From: Rutstroemia sp. NJR-2017a BVV2
Taxonomy: Eukaryota > Ascomycota > Leotiomycetes > Helotiales > Rutstroemiaceae
Reading direction: 5' to 3'
DNA length: 64,000 nt
Assembly: GCA_002946415.1 (NCBI GenBank)
Contig: NJPS01000010.1
Coordinates: 1,116,001-1,180,000 of the forward strand
Shown: in pieces, positions 24,243 through 37,139 of the stretch
Position numbering within the stretch: position 1 is the stretch's first letter
Layout of the letters: each line of letters opens with the position of its first letter
Translations under genes and position numbers: made by a program
The notes under the pieces: generated by a model
Database searches by the model: none
The model's input: the letters and a program-made list of their open reading frames with translations, nothing else
Told to the model about the DNA's origin: nothing

Positions 24243-26346
24243 ATGCGTCTCTCCCTTCCTCTGGCCTTGGGTCTCTCCCTTTCTGGGGTTCGGGCTGCCC
24301 CTGCAATCCCTTCTTCGATTGCTTCAACGACTGTTGCGGCGGCGGCCCCAAGCTTTGTCTTGTCTTCAAACAAAACAAGCTCAGCTGTGGGTTCCACGAC
24401 TGCTGTCTCCACTGCTAGCTCAGCGACAAGAACTCCTTGTGCTGGAAACACAGCATCTGATAGAGCTTCTTGGTGCGACTTTTCCATTGACACTGATTAC
24501 TACGAGGAAGTTCCAGACACTGGTGTGACTCGCGAGGTAAGATTCCGCCACGGAGCACTAGATCGATTGCTAACCTTCATCCTAGTACTGGTTTACAGTC
24601 CAGGAAAGCACACTGAGTCCGGATGGATATGCCAGATATGCTCAAACAATCAATGGAACCTTCCCAGGTCCTTTGATCACCGCTGATTGGGGTGATACCG
24701 TTAGTAAGTGCTTCACTCCTTTGAAAATATTGTTTCTGCCCGATTTTCAGGCGTTATTAGATGCTTCTGTCTATTTAGACGTTCCAAATTCGCTTAATCT
24801 TCTATGTTTAATCCATTCACCATGGTTGACTAACATAACTCCAGCTATTCACGTAACAAACACACTTCCCACTAACGGATCAACCATCCACTGGCACGGT
24901 ATCCGTCAGAACTACACCAATCAAATGGACGGCGTGCCTAGTTTGACTACGTGTCCCATAGCTGTCAGTAGAACCCATTTCCAAAGTTAAAACACCCCTT
25001 GCTAACACTTGATTTAGGCGGGGTCAACTTATACCTACACCTGGCGCGCTACCCAGTATGGTTCTTCCTGGTACCACTCTCATGTAGGCCTGCAGGCTTG
25101 GGAGGGTGTAGCAGGTCCCATTATCATCAATGGTCCATCAACAGCCAACTACGACGAAGACAAAGGCATGATATTCCTCAGTGACTGGAGTCATACCACC
25201 GTTGATGAGCAATACTACTATGCTCAGTCTGTAGGCCCACCAACCATGGATACAGCTCTCATCAACGGTATGAACGTGTACGGTGAAGACAGTTACAGTA
25301 GCCAAACTGGATCTCGTTTTGAGACCAGTGTTGAAGAAGGCACCTCATACAGATTCCGTTTGGTTAACGGTGCTATTGACACACACTTTAAGTTCTCCAT
25401 TGACAACCATACTCTGACTGTCATGGCTATGGATTTTGTTCCGATCGTACCATACGAGACTGACATCTTGAACATTGCAATGGGTTAGTCTAAACATTTA
25501 CCTCCCCTCCCCTTGCAAAACCACTCGCTAACTAACCAACCCTCAGGCCAACGCTATGATGTAGTTGTCACCGCCAACAAAGCCAGCATCGCGTCTGATT
25601 TTTGGATCCGCGCCATCCCTCAATCCTCCTGCAGTGAGAATGACTCTCCCAACAACGTCAGAGGCATACTGCACTACGGCTCCTCCACGTCTCTTCCCAC
25701 CACAACCGGCCACTACTACGCCGACGACGAATGTATCGACGAGTCCCCGCACAACCTCGTCCCCTACATCAGCAAAGATGTCTCACAAGATCTGATCTCC
25801 ACCGACCACGCCGTCACCGTTTCCAAGAACCCACAAAATCTCTTCCGCTGGTTCCTCAACAACTCGACCTTCGAAACCGACTGGACTGACCCAACCATCC
25901 TACAAGTCTCCAATGGAGTCAACTCCTTCGCCGCCGCCGACAACCTTATCACTCTCCCCAACGCAAACGAATGGGTCTACCTCATCATCCACGCCAACCT
26001 CCCCGTCCCGCACCCCATCCATCTCCACGGCCACGACTTCTTCGTCCTGGCCCAAAGCACCGAGACCTATGACGCCGCGACTGTGCAATACAATCTCAGC
26101 AATCCGCCGCGCAGAGACGTGGCGCTGCTGCCGTCAAGCGGGTACTTGGTTATGGCGTTCATCACGGATAATCCGGGCGCGTGGCTCGCGCATTGCCATA
26201 TTGGGTGGCATACGTCGGAGGGGTTCGCGCTGCAGTTTCTGGAGCGCGCGGACGAGATCTCGGGGTTGATGGATGCGGATGTGTTGCAGGGGACTTGTGA
26301 TGCTTGGGGGAAGGCGGGCATTGAGCAGGATGATTCGGGGGTTTGA
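24243..26346 (+). CDS. Secreted laccase (ascomycete multicopper oxidase)
   Basis: Laccases oxidise phenols while reducing oxygen to water. Five exons (24243-24536, 24586-24703, 24845-24963, 25018-25483, 25547-26346) give 598 aa. A signal peptide (MRLSLPLALGLSLSGVRAAP) precedes a Ser/Thr/Ala-rich stretch and the first cupredoxin domain, which starts near YWFTVQESTLSPDGYAR. All four copper motifs are present: HWHG (153-156), WYHSH (195-199), HPIHLHGH (488-495) and HCHIGWH (548-554). The residue ten after the copper-binding Cys549 is Phe559, as in high-potential laccases. The C-terminus ends DSGV, a variant of the DSGL plug of ascomycete laccases. It could act in lignocellulose or pigment oxidation. 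Confidence 0.93.
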
Positions 26347-27029
26347 ATAGGAGGTGGTGAGTGGTTGTTAGGGGAGAGATCATAATGATAATGAGAGAAT
26401 AGATAAGGAAAGCATTAGAGGGTAATGATCAAAGAGTTTACTGTAGTTAATACTTTGAAATAACTGAGTGATATCCATATCCAAATTTGAGTTGAGCTGC
26501 GACTTCAGTGGTATGCACACGTTGGCGAAAATGACACTAACACAAATTTAATCTAGTGTAACCTTACATAACCGGGTACGCCAAGGTGGATGAAGTACCT
26601 CTCATCAATTTCCTCTCATCCATCTCAGCCTCATCGTACGATTCAATATTCTTCTCGTGCTTTACTGTCAGCATGGAACCATTTCGGGAGAGGCATGGCT
26701 TCTTCAACGGCTCAGCCTACGAGGCTATATGTAATGCATGTGGTGTAACCCACCATTATTTGTTCATGCTTGTCACCTGCAGTTGAAGAAACATTGTCAG
26801 CATGAGCAGCCCATGCTGGCCACGACAATTAGGGAACGCAAATGATTGTCTGTTCACAGAGATTTGAAAACACATTCTTCTCCAACGAAAGATCCATCCC
26901 TGCTATTTCCCTCATATTCATCCACTTGTTAGTGTCCGATTATAAAGACGCTCACTGGAGCAGATCGCGTTCAGCAGATACGTGCCTACATTTACAGCCT
27001 TGCCCATCGTCAATCTACGACGCAGACCA
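26347..27029. other. Intergenic region upstream of the NLR-like gene
   Basis: No gene is seen in this stretch. It separates the laccase 3' end from the start of the NACHT/ankyrin gene, on the same strand, and should hold the promoter of the latter. Confidence 0.55.
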
Positions 27030-30000
27030 ATGGATCCTATTTCTGCCATAGGAGCTGTCTGGAGTGTGTATCAACTGGCCTCGTTTGTCGGTGGGTTATG
27101 CTTTAGATACGCCCAAGGAGTTAAAAGAGCAGAGACCGAAGCGGATAGCATGCTCGATGAGATACGTAACTTTCAGGCCGCACTCTGCAGTCTCAATGGC
27201 ATGCTCCAAGATGAGGCACAGAATGGAACCGGCGGTGATAGGCTGCAGTCCTTACGAGCCATCATGTCTGAGGATTCTGTGCTGTTGAAGTCATGCAAAG
27301 CCGACTTGGAGAAGTTGCAATCCAAACTTCAGGATGGAGAGAACTCTTTGCAAGGATTGAAGGGTCAAGCTAAGGCTATCCTGCAGAAGATGAAATGGCC
27401 CCTGAAGCAAGAGGACATTAAACGATTGACGGACAACATGAGAAACGTTGCGGCACAAATTGAAAGGGCACAGAGTATCGACACTACGTGAGCCTATCTT
27501 GCGCTGCGGATTGTGAGGTGCCTACTGATATTTTATAGCCAGATGATTCGGAATATTGGTACGACGGTCCAATTAACTAGTGAGAAGTTGGAGTCTATGA
27601 AGATTACGGTCGAAGATGGTATATACGAAACCCCGATCATTACAGTTTAAATTTCTCAGCGTGGCACAAGTCCTTTGCTACTTTAACTAATTTAATTTCT
27701 CATCCCTACAAAGGTGGAAACCACTTGCTAATTGTTTCAGCAACCGCTCGCCATGATAAAGAAGAGCAGGAGAGGAGGTCTAAGGAGCGCCTCAAGGAGT
27801 TTGAGGAGCTTAAAGTAAAGATATTGACATGGCTTAGGCATGCAGATCAATATGAAAACCACAAAATCGCCTGCCAGGCACGAGATAAGACAGTCAAAAC
27901 TGGGCAATGGTTTATTGAGGGAGAAGTTTTCGAAAAATTCAAAAGTACCGAGCATTCTCTGCTTTGGCTTCACGGCGATGGCGGAACAGGTAAGACTATA
28001 TTGTCTTCCACAATCATCGAAAGTATAAGAGGAACTTCCAGGGGCAGTCCCCAGGTGGCGCTAGGCTTTTGGTACTTCAACGCGAACGATAAAGCGAAAA
28101 TGACATTGGATGACTGCGTTCGAGCGCTCATTACGCAATTATTAAAGTCCCTACCAGATTTCGTGCCCAGTAGTATCACTGCATTTTGGTCGGATCACGA
28201 TAGAGGCGGGCGGATGCCAAAGCTCTCAGATCTAAGAGCAGCTTTAACAAAGTTGCTGGCCACGGAAAGGATCACTTATTACATTGTTCTCGACGCACTT
28301 GATGAATGTAGCCAAGAGGATCAACCAGATCTAATGGCAATGATCCAGGCACTGCAATCAAGCGAGAATCAACATCTACATATACTAGTTACTAGTCGGA
28401 CATACCTCAAAGAAAAATTTCGAGAGCGTTTCCTGAATGTAAATTCATTCTTCGATATTGCAATTGAGCGTACCCATGTGGATGAGGATATTAAGTCACA
28501 TGTCGCTCAGCAACTGCTTACAGACCCTGACCTTAGCCGGTGGGATGAAAATACTCGGGACATGATATTTTCGAGCTTGACAGGTAAAGCACAAGGGATG
28601 TATGTAGTCGCGCTTTGTTATACTGTCTTATTTCCAGGCCGTGCTAACATCATCATTAGGTTCCGATGGGTTGATTGCCAACTGCAAGCCTTACGGAAAT
28701 GCAAGAAGAAGTCTGCGTTGGTAAAAGCTCTCGAACAGCTGCCCAAGGATTTGCAAGAGCAGTACACTCGGGAGTTGGCAAGCATATCTGAAGAAGATTC
28801 AGAGGATGCTCTTACTCTCCTGAAATGGCTGACATTTCCCCAGCGCAAAATCCGGGTTGACGAAGCTGTTGAGCTTCTGGACGTCGACTATGAATCTGAA
28901 GAGCCCAGTTTTATTCCAGACGAGAAATTGAATGGCTCTGACTACGTACTTGGATTATGTGGCAGCCTGGTGCGAACCGATGTCAACAAGGAAGGCTTCA
29001 ATCACCTTGGTGAACCAGCGGAAGTTATCACTTTGACAACATCGCACGCTACTGTCCTGGATTTCCTGAAGTCACAACGGATCAAAGTGGGATCGCTAGA
29101 CCCAGTCTACTTTACGAGGGAATCCATTAATCTGCAAATGGCCGTTACATGTCTCGGATATCTCCTTTCCATTTTCGAACTCGAACCCGAACTTGATGAA
29201 GAGAAGCTAAGTAGATACCCATGCGCACGTCTTTGCGCAGAATACTGGGACGACTACTATCGAGAGGTTATCGCTCCGGGCTCAGCTAATGTGAATCGTG
29301 ATCATTTGAACCGACTAGTCCTTAAATTGCTAGACTCTAGAGAGTCAACCTTAAAGTGGGTACGACTTTGCGATCCAGACCATGACCAAGCACGTGTGAA
29401 CTTCAAGCATCAAGGGGAACAGCTTCATAGCAAACTCTATTATGCTTCTCTCCTGGGTATAACGGATATTGTTACACACTACCTGGACGAAGGGGAGGAT
29501 AAAAACTACACGAGCATACAAGGGTTCGGTACGCCTTTGGTAGCTGCTGCTTGTCTCGGTCGTACCAAAATCGTAGAGTATTTGTTGGAAGCAGGGGCTG
29601 ATCCAACTTTGTCAGGGAATTGGTACTGGGGCAGGCCCTTGGCCGCTGCAGTGGAGGCCAATCAGGCAGATGTTGTCAAGCTTCTTATCAAGTCGCCTCA
29701 CGTCGACATCAATGGCTGCCGGCACGGGGAGAATTGGGAACGCAAAAACCATGGGAAGAGAGAGCTGCATGAACTCGAAGAAGGAGTAGGTACCTCTAAG
29801 CATGAAGGTTTCATATCGGCAACCATCATCGATGAGAACGATCCATACAGGTATCTCTCACCTGCCGACGCCGAGATATATGACTCAAAAGACACCTTTA
29901 TAACCATAGTATCTACACAGACCATGGTATACATAGCTGTTGTCTATGGTTCTATGGAGGTCTTGGATATCCTTCTTAACTCTGGCGCAGAACCCAACAA

Positions 30001-32708
30001 AGTCAGCGGGCAGTACCATACCCCATTACATGCGGCATGCTTTTGGAATCAAGAGGAGATGGCCAAGAAGCTTTTGGATTATGGAGCTCGGTGTGATATC
30101 TACGGTGGGGCTTTAGACTCCCCGCTGTATGCTGCATGCCTGAACTTGGAGTCAGAGTCAGTTATCCGGCAGATGATTGATCGCGGTGCTGATGTGAATC
30201 ATCAATGTAGATTGGAGGACCCAGAAACAGGTAAAGTAACGATGAGCACACCTTTATATGCTGCTGCTATGCTTCGAGGTTTAGATATTGTCCGGCTCCT
30301 TCTGGCAAATCATGCAGACCCAAATGTTCAGGGGTGCGAGGAATTTGATAATGCATTTCAGGTAAAGTTCTTTTTTCTGGGTCATGCTATATTTGTCCAT
30401 GGTGGCAACCTTAACGACTACTTGTGTTCTAGATTTATCCTGACAAAGTCTTCGCAGGCCGCTTGCCAAAGAGGGGAGGTGGAAATTGTCCGGGAACTTC
30501 TGAAATATGGTGCTAATCCGGACAAGCTCCAAGGTGGTGGTATCTACGATAATGGATTTAATGCCGCCATATCTAAAGGTCACCTAGATGTTGTAAAGTT
30601 TCTCTTGGATGAGAAACTGAATCCTAACCTAAGAACGACTGCTGGTTTGCATCCACTTGTGGCAGCTTGTCAAAACTCTGATGAAATTGACTCACACGAT
30701 GAGCTGGTTAGACTTCTACTAGCACATGGCGCTGATGCTAATGCCGGCGCTGACGCTCCGGACATCACAGATGTTACACCAATACAAGCTGCACGCACGA
30801 TTCGTCAATTGGAAATGCTTTTGGAACATGGTGCAAACATAAACCAGCAAACGCGCCACAAGCCAAGCCCTCTAATTCTTGGAATAGTCAATGAACGAAG
30901 AGAAATGATAACTTATCTGCTAGGAAAAGGTTCGGGTCAGATTATTCTATTTTCAATCATGGCTAACAACAGTCCCAGGAGCTGATATTCAACAAACACA
31001 TGGATTAAACATTTTCCCACTATCAATGGCGTGCCGTGGCAAATCGGTTGAGGTTGTGGAAGCACTGATTGGGCACGCTGATATCAATGGAATGGACAAT
31101 TGGTTCCTTGGATCTGCACTTTACCATGCAGCTGATACAGGAAATGTACCTGCCATCAAGCTATTATTGGCCGCGGGAGCCGACGTCAATCGGGTGCATT
31201 GGATATATGGTACGCCTTTGATGGTAGCATGTCAGGGAAATGACTTGGGTACGTTCGCTCGTATAGACAGACACTCTTTCATTCTGGAATTGACCTGCGT
31301 TGTACTAACCGAACAATCAGAAACTTTTGATCTTCTTTATCATGCTACGACTGAGCATGATGCCGTGAATTCTCTAGGACAGAATGCTTTACTCTGTGCG
31401 ATGAAGACCTCCAGTTGGAGTTGGACCGAAAGACTACTTGAAGAAGAGTCCAATATCTTGTCTGTGGATTACATGGGCTGCAATGTTCTCCATTATGCGG
31501 CAAGGAGAGGGAGTGTTGCATTTGTAAAAGGAGCTCTCGATGCTGGCATCGGTGTTGACAGTCTAGATAATACTGGATGGTCGGCATTGCACTGGGCATC
31601 TTTTAGCGACTGTGAAACAGTAGAGGTTATCGATATCCTCCTTAATGCGGGAGCAGAAAAAGAAAGAAGAGACAAGCAGGGCAGAACTGCTCTCGACATA
31701 GCGGTGCAGAATTACAAAGCGGCTGAAGCCGCCGTGCTTCGAGTCCAACCATCAATACGCGACTTATTTTATACTACAAGCCACCAGCTGGAAAGACCAT
31801 TTATGTGGAAGGACCTAGCTTGTGATTCTTGTTACAACGTAAGTGATGCCCCATGATGGCCCGTCCAAAAGTCCCCAGAAGACTCTAATTCTCAGATAAA
31901 TAGTCTCGTGGAGATTGCTACAGCTGCCTAAACTGCAAAGAGTTTGACCTTTGCTCTCAATGCTACGACGAAAAATCCGTCATCCACTTCCCTGATCACG
32001 AGTTCAAGTTGGAGAGCGGGTGGATCACAAAGAATGCTCATGATCCTTTCCTACCGAAAGGCGAAACACCGCCTACGAAATTTATTTGTAGTGAGAGCAC
32101 GACCATTAAAAGGTTCTGGCGGATGAAGAATTTTTATAATCTCTGTAAGTTCAATTCTCCTTAAATGCTCACCATCCACACTCTGAATACTGATTTTCTT
32201 TACAGCAACCACCATCATGGACGTATCGGATTACTTGACGCTACGCGGAGATAATCCCTTTATCACCCTCACACCCTACTTCGAAGTCACCATCAAAGCA
32301 CAATCTGAGCCCAGCTATCCTTACATTGGTCTAGCGATTAACTCGGTAGAGGCTAAGGGCTCAGCGGGTTACACTGAGATTTCATACGCTTATGGCGGTT
32401 TCATTGGAGAGCTTCGTCACGCTACTGGCTTTGGCACTATGTATGGAGAACCCTATGGAGTGGGCGATACCATTGGGTGTGGGCTGGATCCGCATCTGGC
32501 AGCCATCGATGATAGGATACGAGCGGTCTTTTGGACTAAAAATGGACGACACCTTGGCGCGGTGGCGATCTCGGTACACGAGGAGGTATTCCCGATTGTG
32601 ACGATGAGGAGCAGGAGGTTTCAGTTTGAGGTTAATTGGGGGGAGAAGGAGTTTATGTGGAAAGGAGAAAAGTGGGATGGTGTGAAATCGACTAAAGAGG
32701 TTGAGTAG
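27030..32708 (+). CDS. NLR-like STAND protein: helical N-domain, NACHT, ankyrin repeats, ZZ finger, SPRY
   Basis: Fungal NACHT/ankyrin proteins are thought to sense non-self or damage and trigger cell death. Nine exons fit: 27030-27487, 27539-27618, 27741-28599, 28660-30361, 30458-30929, 30979-31248, 31321-31838, 31904-32144 and 32206-32708, giving about 1700 aa. The third exon could instead begin at 27714, in the same frame, adding 9 residues. Residues 1-180 form a helical domain starting MDPISAIGAVWSVYQLASFV, of the kind found at fungal STAND N-termini. The NACHT P-loop LWLHGDGGTGKT is near 254 and Walker B YYIVLDALDECS near 358. About 16-18 ankyrin repeats run from roughly 720 to 1420. A ZZ zinc finger follows (CDSC, CYSCLNC, DLCSQC, then HF and DHEF), then a SPRY domain (GVGDTIGCGLD, FWTKNGRHLG, FPIVTM). 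The intron at 28600-28659 is a multiple of three and reads through in frame; it was removed because GKAQGMFRWVDCQ is the usual junction. Confidence 0.88.
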
Positions 32709-34496
32709 TTGTGTTGCGCAGGAGTTGTGAAAGATGAGAAATGAATGGATGATAGAAGGTATGTGTGGAAAGAAACCTGTACGGAGATCATGGATACACG
32801 TCTGGTATGGATACACACAGTTTCAGTTTTGCAGCCAACATCCGATGTATTCAGCCATGCACTTTTCACGCCGCCGCCACGGCTGCATCTCCATATGAAC
32901 TGTATGTATCAAATTCCCGCTCCGGATAACTTTTCCTCTCGAAGTTCTAGGATATCAGCAGATACTTGCATCTCAACACTCTTTGAGTCCCAGTTCGTTC
33001 TCTACTACTCCGACTAGTGCCAAGCAGTGATCTGCTCTAGCAGCAGACATCTCAATACTCCACATTATCCTCGCAAAGGCGCAGTGTAGCCCATACCTCC
33101 GCACCGAATAGCATAGTCTCTCAGACGTGCAGGATATCTGCATCTTCGAAGCTTAAATACAGTGATGGAAAGCCCTGCACCTACTGCGTGCGCAATGAAA
33201 GACCTAGATCAGTCGTAAAAGTCACACAAAAGAGTGACTACATCGCTCAGCCCTAGATGCAGAAGTCAAATGATTGATTCCACGTCAAAGTCGCTAGCCG
33301 GTATCAATCACCCAGCCTGGTGTGCTGCATATCCTTTAAAACAGCCTGTTGATCATCTGTTTAGAGCTGAATACTCCCATTTCTCAATGCCAACTAGAGA
33401 GATTGACAAGTGAAAAGAAAAAGCTGCACAGATGACCACTTTCAGTCTGAATTATTTTCCAAGCGATTCACCATTCTTGAAATGTTAAAAGACCATTCGA
33501 GATGCACGTTTGAGGAGTACCTTAAATGTCTCGAGCCTATTATTTCCCGTCAATATTTATCTCTTTGTGTCCCTTGGCTGTTCAAGAAATGAACTCATCC
33601 GCAGTACCCTGAGCCAGGCTGAAAATGAGATCTGGAACCTCCCAAATGGCTACACTCCATCCCATATACCTATGCAGATTCCCATATCAATATGGGAGAG
33701 TTCCTATATTGATATGGGAAGGTCGGTCTCCTATATAGCTATAGGAGATTAACCTCCTGCGTACGTACCACATCATCATTTCCTGATTAGGCAATAGTGA
33801 AGCCATACAGAAATAAGAATAAATATTAATATTGATTGAGAGTGGAGATTTCAAGTACAAATACACCAAGTGGAAGAGATCTAAACTACATTATCCTTGC
33901 TTGCTCTTGCCCTAGTAGTTAAAGAGAAAGTAAAGTAAAGTGATTCCTGACTACAGGAAACAGCGAACCTATTTGTGGCCATAATTATCATATATCATAA
34001 AATGGTTGAAACAAGGGATAAAAGTGGTCCAAGCGAAGTGGCGACAGCGAGGTTGGTGGCGCCGGCATATGTCTTAAATCCTTCTTGCGAAAGCGGTCTT
34101 ACCATATGCATATCGGAAGATTAAAATTAAATGTCTCTCCCATATGCGTACGCAAGTTCCCATATGCATATGTGATTCCCATATTGATATGGGAATCGTA
34201 GCCATTTGGGAGGTTCCAGATCGCTCATTCTGGCGCCTCGGTTGCGACTGCCGTTGACTAAAATTGGAAGGAGCAAGGCAGGGGTTCTCTCGGGGCTGAT
34301 ATTGGATCTCACAGGTTTCATATTTTGGTTGGATTTGTAATACACCATACCCCACAGTCTCACCCATTGTCAATTGCGGCACAGCATCACGAAGTGCTGG
34401 ATCTCTACATTGCAAAGTGGTCTGATCTGGCATACCTTTCCTTGCGAAGTGCTTGTGAGACTATCGAATTCAGTGCTATAGTTATTAACATAGACA
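32709..34496. other. Intergenic region between NLR-like and HET genes
   Basis: No gene is supported here. The right half contains an inverted-repeat element (described separately). The left half shows only scattered short frames. Confidence 0.6.
33629..34222. repeat. About 600-bp inverted-repeat element with CCCATAT/ATATGGG near-palindromes
   Basis: The 25 bases at 33629-33653 occur again as an exact reverse complement at 34198-34222. Inside each arm, next to this sequence, lie clusters of near-palindromes. The left arm has CCCATATCAATATGGG (33681-33696), TTCCTATATTGATATGGGAA (33701-33720) and CTCCTATATAGCTATAGGAG (33728-33747). The right arm has CCCATATTGATATGGG (34178-34193), CCCATATGCATATG (34159-34172) and relatives back to 34102. 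The arms enclose a non-coding AT-rich core. The shape fits a non-autonomous DNA transposon (MITE-like), but no target-site duplication was established. Confidence 0.7.
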
Positions 34497-37139
34497 ATGA
34501 AAGAGAGCTCTGTTGAACGCCACGGTCTTGTGCAGGTGCACCAGAATTGTCCTAAGCGACCTTACTTAGAGCTAGTCCTCCCGGAAGATGTGCACTCGGT
34601 CAAATATGTGGCTTTTGCAGTGTCAAGTCGAGATCAAGGTATGATTTCGAAACCGTGGCAGAATTACATGGCTAAAACTGACTCTTGTAAGGTTGGTGCA
34701 GCAGCAATGAAGGTCCATCGTTCACCGTAAGTAAAGAGAGCCGTCCAGCAGTCTCTCTTAGGTATTGTCTGTTACTGTATCGAAGTATATCAATACCTGA
34801 AGCGTTCACGACTAACGTATACTTTGTAGTCGATGGATGTTTCCGCTCGGCGGCCTCCCAATCGAACTGATTTGCGTATAATTACACTTTTTGAAAATCA
34901 CCGTGGAGTTCCCAAATTTCATGATCACACAGCTCGATGGGATGAGTCTACCCCGGGGACCAAGTGGAAGTGGATCGAGAGCCTCCAGCCTGGAGATGTC
35001 GTCCAGCTTGTTCCTCGTGCGACTTATCAAGGTTGGGTCAATTTCATCCAGACAGCCCGAATTACAATAGGGTACCAGCCTATCATCGAGCGACCCTTGT
35101 TGAGGAATACTCCTTCAATGGGGAAGTATATTTATGCAAGGCCACTCAACAGTTCCACAAAGGAGATCCGGCTCTTGGATTTGCAACCAGGCGAAGCAGG
35201 AGACCCAGTTGTTTGCTCAATTCGATTTCACACGCTAGGAAGCAATGGGAGCTTTGAGGCTCTGTCTTACTGCTGGGGAAATGCAAATGACTCCTCAGAG
35301 TTAATCTTATATCCTTCGGAAATGAATGGTCCGTCTGAGGCTTATTCCACTCCCAGCTCAGTCCTCATGGCTTTAAGACAGCTGCGATACAGAGATCGAC
35401 CTCGGTCCATATGGATCGACCAATTGTGCATCAACCAGAATGATATCGAGGAAAGAGCACAGCAGGTAAGTATGATGACTGAGATCTATTCTAATGCTTC
35501 GGCTGTCAATATATGGCTCGGGGATCGAGACCCAAGCACCGAAGCTGGAATGAGAGTGGTTCGGGACATCCACAACTTCAGTGTGCGAGTTTGTAAGGGT
35601 GGTGATGCCTGCACCTGTTTCGGCACCTCTCATACAATTATACCTACAAACATCTCGGACTCAATTGATCAAACAAAAGCCCCCATCTCGTTCAGAGGAA
35701 TGTACGAAATCTTTGCGGCGCATCAAAGCAGATTTGTGGCTGGAGTCAGAGAGCTTATTGGAGGACATCTCGATCAGCACTTATCTGAACTCATGTCATG
35801 CCTCTTTATGAACCCTTGGTTTCGACGGATATGGGTACTTCAAGAAGCATTGAGGGCGCGGACGGCGCTCGTTTACTGTGGCCCAGAAATTATCTCCTGG
35901 AACGAACTTCTTGATGTCAATACGTGGCTCAACAGTACGGATTACAGGTTCCAAGAGACATCCCTGCCAACCCATCCCATGATGCCTTCAATCTGGACAA
36001 GTTTGAGAACGCAGCAAAGTAATCTAGCAAGCCTAGATCCTCGTGATTCTTCACAGAAAGGAGGTCATCATCCGAGCATTTTAGATGTCTTCCTCGATGG
36101 TTTGGAGCTCAAAGCAACAGACCCACGGGACAAGCTTTTTGCCTTACTCCCTTTTGGTCGAGAAACCTGTATAGCAGATGAATTGCCCCTTGCAATCCGG
36201 CCTTCCTATAGCAAATCTTCGAAAAGAGTACTTGCCGACTTCACTAAATGGTGGATTTGCAGGAACAAATCTCTAGGCATTCTGTCATACACCCACGGCC
36301 AACCAGGAAGAGCTTGGGTACGTCTACACGATGACCCCCTTGGACCCCAAACATCGAGGCCAACATGGGCAATAGGCAGTGACGGAAAGGCTACTTGGGC
36401 TAAAACGACTCTGAATACTTTATTCCAATTTACTGCATCGAATGACACTGTCCCAGACCAGTCGCTACTGGATCTCGACACGGACCCAGATCCCGAGATT
36501 CTGAAACTGGTTGGCTTTAACTTGGCTACCATCACCGAGATAACCTACATCCCCTTGGATCATGACTTGAAAGAGATTAGTGGATTTTTAAAAGACTTGC
36601 TAGCCGTCTGGGATCAGATTATCGATCCATGTGGACACTACAAGGTTTGGAATTCAAAGCCGGAGAGAGCACGAGAAAATCGCGATGATCTACCTGTCGA
36701 AGTAGAGAGGCGGTTGTTTGATGATCCGAGAGGCTTCCAAGAATTCCTAGATCATCTCCATGCTCATTGGGCATATGTGAGGCGACCTAATCTCCCTGCA
36801 GTATGTCCTGCTTCATTATTAGCTACAGAAGGGGAGTTGGAACGATGCGAGACAAACAAAATTCTGACTTGCCTCGATCCCTTCTTTTTTTTGGGCTCTA
36901 ATGGAATGGTCGGGCTTTGCCCGTGGGCAGCTAGAAACGGTGACGTTATTGTGATCTTGTATGGGGGTAATGTGCCCTTTTTACTTAGGCCTGTGAGCAG
37001 TGAAGTTGAGGGTGGCCTTAATAGCAAGGAAGGGAAGAGGTTTGAATTTGTTGGGGAGTGCTTTGTCTCGGGTGTTATGCACGGTGAGTATTTGAAAGGA
37101 AGAAATCTCCCGGAACCAGAGATGTTTATACTAGTTTGA
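34497..37139 (+). CDS. HET-domain (heterokaryon incompatibility) protein
   Basis: HET domains (PF06985 type) are fungal cell-death effectors of vegetative incompatibility. Three exons, 34497-34638, 34692-34726 (only 35 nt) and 34830-37139, give 828 aa. The micro-exon restores SSRDQGWCSSNEGPSFTSMD in frame, matching the layout of longer HET proteins whose N-terminus carries a RDQGW-type motif. This N-terminal region continues with WIESLQPGDVVQLVPRATYQ and GWVNFIQTARI. The HET domain spans about residues 200-350, with FEALSYCWG, RSIWIDQLCINQNDIEERAQ and MTEIYSNASAVNIWLGD, then WFRRIWVLQEA. The C-terminal half includes DPRDKLFALLPFG, common in this group. It sits 1.8 kb downstream of an NLR-like gene on the same strand. 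Confidence 0.92.

Noticed and set aside
28600..28659. Reading the NLR-like gene through this stretch as coding
   Set aside because: It is a 60-bp, in-frame segment with a GTATGT donor, GCTAAC branch site and TAG acceptor; removing it gives the usual GKAQGMFRWVDCQ junction.
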